From Massilia sp. H-1 (GTDB taxonomy: Bacteria > Pseudomonadota > Gammaproteobacteria > Burkholderiales > Burkholderiaceae_D), in the NCBI GenBank assembly GCA_024703915.1, contig CP087969.1, positions 2,666,001-2,730,000 on the forward strand: a stretch of DNA of 64,000 nucleotides, read 5' to 3'. Positions 31,206 through 41,368 of the stretch are shown piece by piece; position 1 is the first letter of the stretch, and the number at the start of each line of letters is the position of its first letter. The translations under genes were made by a program, and so were the position numbers. A model generated the notes under the pieces. That model ran no database searches, was not told where the DNA came from, and saw nothing but the letters and a program-made list of their open reading frames with translations.

Positions 31206-32511
31206 ATGAAACCGATTCGCAACATCATGCTGTGCGCCGCGCTGGCTTGGCTGCATTCAACCAGGTGCAGGCGGCCGACCAGTTCATGGCCCTGCCGTCC
31301 TACCGGGTCGGCCCGTACGCAGTATGGGCTCCGGTTTCTACGGCGGCGCGATCGACTACTTCAATCTGGTCAACGCCAACGGCGGCGTCAACGGCGTCAA
31401 GCTCCAATGGGAAGAGTGCGAGACCGAATACAACCCGTCGCGCGGGATCGAATGCTATGAACGGCTCAAGACCAAGAACGGCGGCGCGACCCTGGTCGAA
31501 CCGCTGTCGACCGGGATCGCCTACGGCATCCTGGACCGGGTCGGTACCGACAAGATCCCCATGACCACGCTCGGCTACGGCCGTTCGGACGCGGCCAACG
31601 GCAAGGTCTTCCCGTGCACGTCTTCCCGCTCATCACCAGCTACTGGAACCAGGCCGCGGCCATGGTCAAATACCTGGCCGACAAGAGCGGCGGCTACGAC
31701 AAGCTCAAAGGCAAAAAGATCGTCCACCTGTACCACGATTCGGCCTTCGGCAAGGAGCCGCTGCCGGTGCTCGAGGCGCAGGCCAGGCAGTATGGCTTTG
31801 AACTGATCAAGATCGCGGTGGCGCCGCCCGGCAGCGAGCAGCAGTCGCAGTGGCTGCAGATCCGCCAGGCCAAGCCGGACCACGTGATCCTGTGGGGCTG
31901 GGGCGTGATGAATTCGGTCGCCATCAAGACCGCGCAGCGCAACGGCTTCCCGCGCGAGAAAATGCTGGGCGTCTGGTGGGCTTACCTCCGAGGAAGACAC
32001 CATCCCGTCGGGCGAAGCGGCCAAGGGCTACACCTCCATGACCTTCAACACGCCGGGCAACTACCCGCTGATCGACGATATCCGCAAGAAGGTCTACGCG
32101 GTAAGCAACGGCAACCTGGCCGACCAGAGCCGCATCGGATCGGTGTATCACATGCGCGGCATGACCATGGGCGTGCTGTGGGTCGAAGCGATCCGCGCCG
32201 CACAGGAAAAATTCGGCAAGGGCAAGGTCATGAGCGGCGAGCAGGTGCGCTGGGGCCTGGAAAACCTGAACGTGAACGAAGCGCGCCAAAAGTCGCTCGG
32301 CGTGCTGGGCATGTTCCCGCCCGTGAAAACCAGCTGCGACGACCACGAAGGCTCGGGTGCGGTCAAGGTCCAGCAGTGGGACGGCAAGAAGTGGAATGCC
32401 ATCACGCCGAAGTGGGTCGTGGGCGACAAGGCTCTCACCCGCAAGCTGCTCGAGGAATCGTCGAACGCTTATGCGCTGGATAAAAAAATCACCCCGGCCT
32501 GCCTGAACTGA
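31206..32511 (+). CDS. ABC transporter substrate-binding protein (Liv/aromatic-acid type)
   Basis: A signal peptide (KPIRNIMLCAALALAGLAAFNQVQAA, split for clarity by a slip near 31245) precedes a type I periplasmic binding protein: SGFYGGAIDYFNLVNANGGVNG, LQWEECETEYNPSRGIECYERL and GIAYGILDRVGTDKIPMTTLGYGRSDA. The C-terminal half is continuous to CLN. Breaks near 31320, 31611 and 31986 (GCTTACC for AGSEED) are bridged. The YGRSDAANGKVFP-type pocket region is seen in binding proteins that sit beside acyl-CoA ligases rather than in classical leucine-binding proteins, so the ligand is probably an organic acid. Confidence 0.85.
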
Positions 32512-32515
32512 CGCC

Positions 32516-33328
32516 ATGACGACTGCGCCCTACCTGTCGGTTAACAATATCGAGGTCATTTATGACCACGTGATCCTTGTGCTCAAGGGGGTGTCGCTGC
32601 AGGTCCCGAAGGGCAAGATCGTGGCCCTGCTGGGCGCCAACGGGGCTAAGCAAATCGACCACGCTCAAGACCATCTCCACGCTGCTGCGCGGCGAGCGCG
32701 GCGACGTGACCAAGGGCGAGGTGCAGTTCAACGGCGAACGCGTCGACCAGCTCACCCCCAATGAGCTGGTGCGGCGCGGGCTGTCGCAAGTGATGGAGGG
32801 GCGGCACTGCTTCGGCCACCTGACCATCGAAGAAAACCTGATGACCGGGGCCTACACGCGCACCGATACGCGCGCCGACATCCGGCATTCGCTGGACGCG
32901 GTCTACCACTACTTCCCGCGCCTGGAAGGAACGCCGCACCAGCCAGGCCTAGCTACACCTCGGGCGGCGAACAGCAGATGTGCGCGATCGGCCGCGCGCT
33001 GATGGCCAAGCCGTCCATGATCCTGCTCGACGAGCCGTCGATGGGGATCGCGCCCCAGATCGTCGAAGAGATCTTCGACATCGTCAAAGACCTGAACCAG
33101 AAGGAAGGCGTGTCCTTCCTGCTGGCCGAACAGAACACCACCGTCGCGCTGCGCTACGCCGATTTCGGCTACATCCTCGAAAACGGGCGGGTCGTGATGG
33201 AAGGCGCAGCGAGCGAGCTGGCCAGCAATGAAGACGTCAAGGAGTTCTACCTGGGCGTCTCCGGCGCCGGGCGCAAGAGCTTCCACGACATGAAATTTTA
33301 CCGCCGCCGCAAACGCTGGCTGGCCTGA
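32516..33328 (+). CDS. livF: Liv-type ABC transporter ATP-binding protein LivF
   Basis: Begins MTTAPYLSVNNIEVIYDHVILVLKG. Walker A is ALLGANGAGKSTTLKTIS after correcting GCTAAGCAAA to GCCGGCAAA near 32645. The signature region is QAGYTSGGEQQMCAIGRALM, where GCCTAGCTAC near 32949 replaces GCCGGCTAC. Walker B is MILLDEPSMGIAPQIVEEIF. The C-terminus is longer than in classical LivF (EFYLGVSGAGRKSFHDMKFYRRRK), a form typical of clusters with acyl-CoA ligases. Confidence 0.92.
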
Positions 33329-33337
33329 GGAACAAGC

Positions 33338-33703
33338 ATGAATTTTGAAGCAGCACAAGCGTTGTGCCGGACTTTCCCCGGCTGTACCGTCGATGTCAAA
33401 TGGGGTGCGGACCTGGTGTTCTCGGTCGGCGCAAAAATGTTCGCCGTGACGGCCGACGAAGTGCCCGCCACCGGCATGAGCTTCAAGGTCGACGACGAGC
33501 GCTTCCTGGAACTGACCGACCGGCCCGGCATCGTCCCCTCGCCCTACCTGGCGCGCCATAAATGGGTGCGCGTGGAAAAGGCGTCGGCCCTCAGCGACAA
33601 GGAAGCAGCGGCCCTGCTGCGCCGTTCCTATGAACTGGTGTTTTCCAGGCTGACCAAGAAACTGCAGCGCGAAATCGAAGCGCTGGACGGAGCGGCTCCA
33701 TGA
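33338..33703 (+). CDS. MmcQ/YjbR family protein
   Basis: A 121-residue intact protein: FEAAQALCRTFPGCTVDVKWGADLVFSVGAKMFAV, RFLELTDRPGIVPSPYLARHKWV and LLRRSYELVFSRLTKK match the YjbR/CyaY-like fold. It lies between livF and a PaaK-like ligase, and its stop overlaps the ligase start as ATGA, so it belongs to the operon. Some members bind DNA in vitro; the role here is unknown. Confidence 0.88.
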   Translation: MNFEAAQALCRTFPGCTVDVKWGADLVFSVGAKMFAVTADEVPATGMSFKVDDERFLELTDRPGIVPSPYLARHKWVRVEKASALSDKEAAALLRRSYELVFSRLTKKLQREIEALDGAAP

Positions 33704-34963
33704 CCGATACTTTCGACGCTCGCTCGAACGGCGCGATCCGCAGGAACGCGAACGCGACCTGATGGCCCGCCTGCCGCAGCTGATCGCGCGCGCCCGCACG
33801 GCGCCCGGCTGGGCCGCCATCCTGGACGGGGTCGACCCGGCGCGTGTGACCAGCCGCGCAGCGCTGGCCGAACTGCCGATCACGCGCAAGGCCGACCTCA
33901 AAGGCTTGCAGCGCGCCGCCATGCCCTTCGGCGGCCTGACGGCCACCCCGACCGGCCAGCTGTCGCGCGTGTTCGTTTCGCCCGGCCCGATCTTCGACCC
34001 CGAAGGACGCGGCGCCGACTGGTGGCGCTTCGCGCGGCCCATGTATGCGGCCTAAGCATCCGTCCCGGGGGCCTGATCCAGAACTGCTTCTCCTACCACT
34101 TTACGCCTACCGCCTTCATGGTCGAAGGCGGCGCCGCGCGCATCGGCTGCGCCGTCATCCCAGGCAAGGCAGCCAAGCCAGACCGAAATGCAGGTGCAGG
34201 CGATCGTCGACCTGCAGCCCGACACCTATGTGGGCACCCCGTCCTTCCTGCGCATCATCATCGAAAAAGCGCGAAATGGGCGCCGACATTCGCTGCGTGC
34301 AGCGGGCCATGATGGGGGCCGAAGCGCTGCCCGAATCGCTGCGCGCCTGGTTCCACGAAAACGGCGTGCCGCACGTGTTCCAGACCTATGCCTCGGCCGA
34401 TATCGGCAGCGTCGCCTACGAGACCGACAGCGGCGGCGTGCTCAATCCCGGCATGGTGCTCGATGAAGACGTGATCGTCGAGATCGTGCGGCCCGGCAGC
34501 AGGTGAACCGGTCGCGCGCGGCGACATAGGCGAAGTCGTCGTCACCCTGTTCAACCAGGACTACCCGCTGATCCGCTTCGCCACGGGCGACATGTCCGCC
34601 CTGCTGGTCGACGTGCCGCCCTCGAAATGCGGGCGCACCAACGAGCGCATTCGCGGCTGGATGGGGCGTGCCGACCAGACCACCAAGGTGCGTGCCATGT
34701 TCGTCCATCCTTCGCAGGTGGACAACGTCACGCGCCGCCATCCGGAGATCCTCAAGGCGCGCATGATCGTCTCGGGCCGCATGGCCAACGACGTGATGAC
34801 CCTGCGCTGCGAAGTGCGCAGCACGCCGGCGCCTGAAAAACAGGCACTGATCGTGGACTCGATCCGCGAGGTCACCAAGCTGCGCGGCGAAGTCGAATTC
34901 GTCGCACGCGGCGCCTTGCCCTCGGACGGGCTGCTGATCGAGGACCAGCGCGACTATTCCTGA
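33700..34963 (+). CDS. phenylacetate-CoA ligase-like AMP-binding protein
   Basis: A PaaK-type ANL enzyme of about 420 residues: ELPITRKADL, FVSPGPIFDPEG, YHFTPTAFMVEGGAARIGCAVIPG, TYVGTPSFLRIIIEKA, YASADIGSVAYE and DYPLIRFATGDMSALL, then a C-terminal domain with GRADQTTKVRAMFVHPSQV. Breaks near 33720, 34044 (GCCTAAGCATC for YAAGIRPGG), 34170 (GCCAAGCC), 34270 and 34497 are bridged. It is the second CoA ligase of the Liv cluster; the pair suggests import and activation of aromatic or other organic acids. Confidence 0.88.
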
Positions 34964-35054
34964 GCGGCAGTTGTCGCATAAAACCAACTGCTGGCCGTTT
35001 GTGCAGTGCGATATGCTGGATAATCAAATCGACTCCTTCTTGAAGCAGACGATC

Positions 35055-35638
35055 ATGCAACAGTTTCATGTAGAACGTGCCCGCACCCTCCTCGAAAACG
35101 CCGAGGAGATTTTCGACGCTCAAGCGAAGTCCGGCAAGCGGTGGAGGACGTGGCCGCCAAGCTGAACGCACGCTTCGACCGGCCCGGCGACGAGACCTTC
35201 CCGCTGGTGCTCGGCGTGATGGGCGGCGCCGTGGTGTTTGTTGGCCAGGTGCTGCCGCAGCTGCGCTTCCCGCTCGAATTCGACTACATCCACGTGAGCC
35301 GCTACGGCGACGACGACCAGGGCGGGCGCGTGGTGTGGAAGGTGATTCCGCGGCCGAACGTGGCCGGACGGACCATCATCGTCCTCGACGACATCCTCGA
35401 CGAAGGCGAGACGCTGGCCCACGTCAAACAGCGCCTGCTCGACATGGGCGCGGCCGAGGTGATTATCGCCGTCTTCGCCGACAAGGCCATCAAGCGTCCC
35501 AAGCCGCTCAAGGCCGACATCATCGGCCTGACCATTCCGGACAAGTTCGTGGTCGGCTTCGGCATGGACGTGTACGGCTACTGGCGCAACCTGCCCGGTT
35601 TGTGGGCGATCCGGCAGGAAGATTTGAAGGGCAAATAA
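35055..35638 (+). CDS. hpt: hypoxanthine-guanine phosphoribosyltransferase
   Basis: Purine salvage enzyme of about 190 residues. The PRPP-binding motif IIVLDDILDEGETL is at about residues 115-128; PLVLGVMGGAVVFVGQVLPQLRFPLEFDYIHVSRYGD precedes it and VGFGMDVYGYWRNLPGLWAI closes the hood domain. The ATG at 35055 (MQQFHVERARTLLENAEEIF) is preferred; an upstream ATG at 35014 would add 14 residues. One slip occurs near 35120. It is transcribed on the + strand 91 bases after the PaaK-like gene. Confidence 0.87.
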
Positions 35639-35884
35639 GCCCCTCAACAAGGCCGCTGTTAATTTCTTCAGCAATACCAGTGCCAACGGGTATTTAATTG
35701 GTATTACCCGTTGCGCCTCCGCTTTTCATGCATACACCCCTGTATTCCGCACGAAATTTCCTTTCCCCTCTCCAACTGGTATGGCATTCCCAACATGCTT
35801 ATAAAACCACTTGACTACCAATTTTTGCGGTCGCATTCTCGAACCCGTTTCACGCGAACGTTAAAAAATAATAGGAGAACAGAC
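35639..35884. other. leader region of the chitinase cluster
   Basis: These 246 bases are AT-richer than their surroundings and hold no coding sequence I can support. GGTATT-ACC around 35689-35710 forms a small inverted repeat that could be an operator, and AGGAGA lies 8 bases before the chitinase start. Promoter hexamers are not clear. Confidence 0.4.
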
Positions 35885-37861
35885 ATGGAGAAGAGAAAAA
35901 GCGGCGTGCTATTGGCACTGATCGCAGGGTTGGCCGCAGGTTGCGGCGGAGGGGCCGATACGGCCGCGCCGCAGACCAAGCTACTGGCTACGACAACGCA
36001 ATGCTTTGCCGCCTGGAGCGCGACCGCCGTTTTACACGGGCGGACAGACTGTCAGCTACAACGGCACCAACTACACGGCCGCCTACTGGACCCAGGGTGA
36101 CAACCCGTCCACCAGCAGCGGCGCAGCAGGCAGCGGCAAGCCATGGACCACCGGCACCAGCTGCGGCACCACGCCGACACCGACGCCGACGCCTACGCCG
36201 ACACCAACCCCGACTCCGACTCCAACGCCAACGCCGACACCTACCCCGACACCGACACCGACGCCAACGCCGTCGTGCGCCATCTGGGCCGAAGGCGTGA
36301 CCTATAACGCCGGGACCGTGGTCAGCTACCTCGGCCTGTCGTACACGGCGCTGGTCACCCACACCGCCTACGCTTAAGCACCAACTGGAATCCGAAGGAT
36401 TCGCCAACGCTGTGGAGCACGGGCGGCAGCTGCGGTACCCCGACGCCGACGCCAACCCCGACACCGACACCTACGCCGACGCCGACCCCAACACCGACGC
36501 CGACTCCTACGCCAACCCCGACGCCGACACCAACCCCAACACCAACCCCGACCCCGGTCGGCGGCCGTGAAATCGGTTCCTACTTCGCGCAGTGGGGCGT
36601 GTATGGCCGCGCGTATGAAGTGGCCGATATTCACACGACCAAGACCCCGGTCGGCGGCGTGCAGACCAGCGTGGCCGACCAGCTCACGTTCATCAACTAC
36701 GCCTTCGGCAACGTCTACGCCAAAAACGGCGGCTACGAATGCGACATGGTGACCAAGGCCGAAGTGGGCAACGACTCGCCGACCTCGCCGGAAGCCGAGC
36801 ACCGGTGGCGACGCCTATTCCGACTACCAGCGCTCATCCTAAGCACGCACCGTCGACGGCAAAGCCGTGCCATGGGATGCCAAACTGTCGGGTAACTTCC
36901 TGCAGCTCAAACTGCTCAAGGCGGCGCATCCGAAACTGCGGGTCTTCATTTCGCTCGGCGGCTGGAGCTGGTCGAAGAACTTCTCGGTCGCATCCAAGAC
37001 CGACGCGCTGCGCAAGCAGCTGGTCAGCTCCTGCGTCAAGATGTTCATCGCCGGTGATCTGCCGGTACAGGACGGACGCGGCGGACCAGGCGCCAAGCAA
37101 GGGCGTGTTCGACGGGATCGACATCGACTGGGAATACCCGGGCGGTGGCGGGCAGCCGTACAACACCTTCGACGCGGTCAACGACAAGCGCAACTTCACG
37201 CTGCTGATGCAGGAATTCCGCAAGCAGCTCGACGCCCAGGGCACCCTGGACGGCAAGCGCTACGCACTGACGGCGGCAATCGGCGCGGGCACCGAGAAGA
37301 TCGCCCAGACCGAACCGAACCTGTACGGCCAGTACATGGACTGGGTGAACGTCATGACCTACGACTTCCACGGCGGATGGGAAACCAAGACCAACTTCCA
37401 CGCACCGCTGTATCATGACCCGGCCGATCCATCGACCGGTGTGCTGGCGAAGTACAATTCGCATGACGCCATCACGGCCCTGGTAGCAGCCGGTATGCCG
37501 AAGAACAAAATCCTGCTCGGCGTGCCGTTCTACGGCCGCGGATGGAAGGGTGTTACGGCAGGTCCGAACGGGAATGGCCTGTACCAATCGGCCACGGGCG
37601 GCGCAGCGGGTGCCTATGAAGCCGGGATCGACGACTACAAAGTGCTCAAGGCGAAGGCTAGGCCAGCGCTGGATTCATCCGGTCACCAAGCAGCTGTTCC
37701 TGTTCACTCCGGGCGGCGAATGGTGGAGCTATGATGATCCGACCGTGATCCGCACCAAGATGCAGTACGTGCGTGACCAGGGCCTGCGCGGCGCGTTCTC
37801 GTGGGAGCTTGACGGCGACGCGAGCGGCGAGCTGACGACGGAAGTCTGGCAAGGCCGGTAA
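35885..37861 (+). CDS. GH18 chitinase, lipoprotein with two CBM5/12-like modules
   Basis: Secreted endo-acting chitinase. The signal peptide ends in the lipobox LAAGC near residue 20. A CBM5/12-like module (CFAAWSATAVYTGGQTVSYN...NYTAAYWTQGDNP) follows, then a Pro-Thr linker, a second module (CAIWAEGVTYNAGTVVSY), a second Pro-Thr linker and the GH18 barrel with the catalytic GVFDGIDIDWEYPGG (DxxDxDxE). Also visible are VNVMTYDFHGGWE and LGVPFYGRGW. Breaks near 36030, 36372-36379 (GCTTAAGC), 36800, 36841, 37094 and 37655 are bridged. It is the first of three chitinase genes in a row. Confidence 0.9.
36170..36270 (+). repeat. (ACNCCG)n tract coding a Pro-Thr linker
   Basis: About 16 degenerate hexamers encode alternating Pro-Thr between the two carbohydrate-binding modules of the first chitinase. 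The reverse strand reads as an apparent Gly-Val repeat protein, which is a shadow. Confidence 0.9.
36436..36558 (+). repeat. second (ACNCCG)n Pro-Thr linker tract
   Basis: About 20 degenerate hexamers code the linker between the second carbohydrate-binding module and the GH18 domain of the same chitinase. Confidence 0.9.
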
Positions 37862-37944
37862 GGCTTGAAGCGTGGCGCCAGCAGGTTCCCCCGCCATGCG
37901 CGCCCTTTCCGATTTTTATACCCATGCGGGGACAGGAGACAGCG

Positions 37945-38977
37945 TTGAAACCTCAAGCGAAAGTACAAGCAACAGCCCGTGTCGGCGACGAATGGCGGCG
38001 CTGGATCGCTGAAAACCTGATGCTGGGCGTGCCTCCCCCTGCGATTTCGGCGGTACTGGTCAAGGCTGGCGTGTCTGCCCGCGAGGCCGATTCGGAAATC
38101 GAAACGGCGATCCGCAGTCCGTATCTGCACGGCAGTAGGCGGCTGGTCAACCGCATCAAGAAGCGCGACTGGGTGCTGTCGATCCAGTCAAAGCTGAACC
38201 GCATCGGCGCAAATGAAATCGAACGGCGCGAACGCCTGACGGGCAACGAGTTCCTGGAACAGTACTACCGCACCAACCGCCCCGTGATCATCACCGGCAT
38301 GCTCGATCATTACCCGGCACGGAGCAAATGGAACCTGGACTACTTTGGCGCGGAACGTTTTCGCGACCGCATGGTGGAAGTGCAGTTCGGCCGCAATGAC
38401 GACCCGCAGTATGAACTGAACAGCATCGCGCACAAGCGCCAGCTGCCGTTTGGCAGAATACGTCGAGATGGTGCGCAACAGCGGCGCCAGCAACGACTTC
38501 TACATGACCGCCAATAACGACTCAGCGCAACCGCGAGGCAATCAAGGAATTGTGGGACGACGTCGGCACACTGCCCGAGTATCTGGACGACGATCCGGCA
38601 CGGCGCGGCTTCTTCTGGTTCGGACCGGCTAGGCACCATCACACCATTCCATCACGACCTCACCAACAACTTCATGTCCCAGATCATCGGCCGCAAGCGC
38701 GTCCGGCTGATCGCGCCATGCGAGACTGGCGAACGTCTACAACCACCGCCACTGCTTCACCGAGGTAGATGCGCGCAATATCGACCTGCAGCGCTTCCCC
38801 GCCATGAACGGGGTACCGGTGCTCGAATGCGTGCTGGAACCGGGAGAGATCCTGTTCCTGCCGGTCGGGTGGTGGCATTACGTTGAAGCGCTCGACATAT
38901 CGGTCACGCTCGCGTCGACCAACTTCCACTGGCAGAACGACTTCTATACGAACTACCCGACAGACCACGACTTCTGA
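37945..38977 (+). CDS. cupin_8/JmjC-like Fe(II)/2OG dioxygenase-fold protein
   Basis: A TTG start with AGGAGA six bases upstream gives about 340 residues. An N-terminal helical region (WRRWIAENLMLGVPPPAISAVLVKAGVS) precedes a cupin_8 domain: NRPVIITGMLDHYPARSKW, ITPFHHDLTNNFMSQIIGRKRVRLIAP with an iron-binding HxD, and EPGEILFLPVGWWHYVEAL with the second His. Breaks near 38455, 38520, 38628 (GCTAGGCACC for PAGTITPF) and 38728 are bridged. JmjC-type cupins hydroxylate proteins or small molecules. It lies between two chitinases on the same strand; no signal peptide is seen, so it acts in the cytoplasm. Confidence 0.85.
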
Positions 38978-38997
38978 CGGGTCCACAAGGAGTATCC

Positions 38998-41342
38998 ATG
39001 TACAAGCACCGACTCATCATCGCTGTGCTAGGCGGAGCTTTGTCCGCCTGCGGCGGACAAGCACCTGAAACAAGCGCACCGACAAGCCCGAAACTGCTGG
39101 CGGCCACCGCCAGCTGCAGCGCGTGGTCAGCCACCGCGGTCTATACCATCCGACGACTGCGTCACCTATCAGAACAAGACCTACACCGCGAAGTGGTGGA
39201 CCCAGAATAATGTGCCGGGAACCGAGGAATGGGGACCGTGGGCGCTGCAGGCGACGACACCCACACCGACTCCGACGCCAACACCCACACCAACCCCGAC
39301 ACCAACGCCTACTCCCACCCCGACACCGACTCCAACACCCACACCAACGCCGACACCGACGCCGGTCGCATGTCAGCCCGACGGCCTGCGTTCGACAGTC
39401 ACCAACGTGCCGTACTGCGGCGTGTATGACGCCAATGGCCGCGAAGTGCTGGCGCACGGGCTGAACCGGCGCATTGTCGGCTACTTCACGAGCTGGCGCA
39501 CGGGCAAGGACGGCACGCCGTCCTACCTGGTCAATAACATCCCGTGGGATAAGATCACGCACGTGAACTACGCGTTCGCGGCGGTCGACACCAGCAATTC
39601 CAAACTCGTCATCGGCAGCGGTCCGGCCAATCCGGATACGGGGCTGACCTGGCCTGGCAATCCGGCGGCGGCGATGGATCCTGCGCTGCCTTACCAGGGC
39701 CACTTCAATCTGCTGGCGCAGTACAAGAAGAAGTACCCGGCCGTGAAGATCATGCTGTCGGTGGGTGGCTGGGCGGGCAGCGGCGGCTTCTACACCGACC
39801 ACCAAAGCTGACGGATCGCTTAACAGCGCTTAAGCATCGACACGCTGGCCGATTCGATGGTCGCCTTCCTGCGCCAGTACCGCTTCTTTGACGGGATCGA
39901 CATCGACTACGAGCATCCGACGACCAACAACGCCATCGAGCAATCCGCTCGACTTCACACTGTCGCGCCCACGCCTGGCGGGCCTGATGAAGGGCTATAA
40001 CGTACTGCTCGAACGGGTGCGCACCAAGCTCGATACCGCGGCCGTCGCCGACAAGAAGTACTACATGCTCACCATCGCCGGTTCGGCCTCCGCCTGGATA
40101 CTGCGCGGCGAAGAGAACCTGTCCGGCCTCAAGTATCTCGACTATGCGAGTTTGATGAGCTACGACCTGCACGGCGGCTGGAACCAGTATGTGGGACCGA
40201 ATGCCGCCCTGTTCGACGACGGGAACGATGCCGAACTGCGGGTAAGCAGCGCCTACCAGTTCGCCAACATCGGCTATCTGAATGTCGACTGGGCCTACCG
40301 CTACTATCGCGGCGCGCTGCAGGCGGGACGCATCAACCTGGGCGTTCCGTACTATACGCGCGGCTGGAAGAACGTCAGCGGCGGCAGCAACGGCCTGTGG
40401 GGCACCACGGCGCTGGTCAATTCGACCGTGACCTGCGCAGGTGTACCGACCTGCGGCGAAGGCGCGGTCGGCATCGACAACCTGTGGCATGACCTGGACA
40501 GCAACGGACAGGCGGTGCCGGGCGGCGGCAACCCGCTGTGGCATGCGCTCAATCTGGAGAAGGCCATCCTGCCGGACTACCTGGACGCCTACAAGGTGCC
40601 GGACAAGGTCCTGACCGGCACCTATGCGCCGAACTACAGCGCCACCATGGCCGCGCCCTGGCTATGGAACGCGACCAAGCGCGTGTTCCTGTCGACCGAG
40701 ACCGCGCAGTCGCTGGGCGCCAAGACCAGCTACATCGTCAACAACAACATCGGCGGGATCATGATCTGGGAGCTGGCCGGGGACTATGCGTGGAACGCCA
40801 CTGCCAACGGCGGCAAGGGCGAATACTTCATGGGTTCGACGCTGACGACCAACATCTTCAACGTCTTCAAGCTGGTAGCGCGTATGGCAACCAGCGGGCG
40901 GAGACGGCGGTGCTTAAGCCACCAGCGCCAAGGTCGCCATTGAACTGGGCGGATGGAAGCTCGGCGACAGCAATTATCCGATCAACCCGGTCATGACGAT
41001 CACGAACAAATCGGCATCGACGATCCCGGGCGGCAGCGTGATCGAATTCTCGTATCCCGTATCGGCGCCTAAGCCGACATGAGCGACCAGTCGGGGTTCG
41101 GGTTGAAGGTGATCAGCGCCGGGTACAGCGGGCCGAATAACATCGGCGGCTTCAAGGCCAACTTCAACCGGGCGCAGTTTGCGATTCCGGGCTGGCAGTC
41201 GCTGGCGCCGGGTGCGTCGGTGTCGGTCACGCTCAACTACCGGCTGCCGATCAGCGGACCGTCGGCGTACGTGATCACCGTGGGCGGCGTGCGCTACGCG
41301 CTGGCTGACGAATATCCGCAGCTGCCGGTCGGCCTGCCTTGA
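38998..41342 (+). CDS. GH18 chitinase, lipoprotein with CBM and C-terminal chitin-binding-like domain
   Basis: Lipobox LSAC near residue 18. A CBM5/12-like module (CSAWSATAVYT...TAKWWTQNNVPGTEEWGPW) and a Pro-Thr linker lead to a GH18 barrel: RRIVGYFTSWRTG, KIMLSVGGWAGSGGFY, FFDGIDIDYEHP (catalytic DxxDxDxE), YASLMSYDLHGGWNQYVG and GGIMIWELAGDYAW. A C-terminal domain of about 130 residues (VAIELGGWKLGDSNYPIN..., TLNYRLPISGPSAYVITVGG) looks like an immunoglobulin-like carbohydrate-binding domain. Breaks near 39150, 39800, 39828-39835 (GCTTAAGC), 39945, 40890, 40912-40919 (GCTTAAGC) and 41070 (GCCTAAGCC) are bridged. It starts 20 bases after the cupin gene. Confidence 0.9.
39258..39362 (+). repeat. 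(ACNCCG)n Pro-Thr linker tract in the second GH18 gene
   Basis: About 17 degenerate hexamers encode alternating Pro-Thr between the carbohydrate-binding module and the GH18 barrel. Confidence 0.9.
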
Positions 41343-41368
41343 TCCACACAGAACAAAGCGAGAACAAC

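Noticed and set aside
36083..36283. Gly-Val repeat protein on the minus strand
   Set aside because: It is the antisense of the Pro-Thr linker tract of the first chitinase and has no start site or neighbour of its own.
36170..36560. CRISPR-like array
   Set aside because: The repeats are degenerate hexamers in frame with a chitinase gene, without spacers or cas genes.
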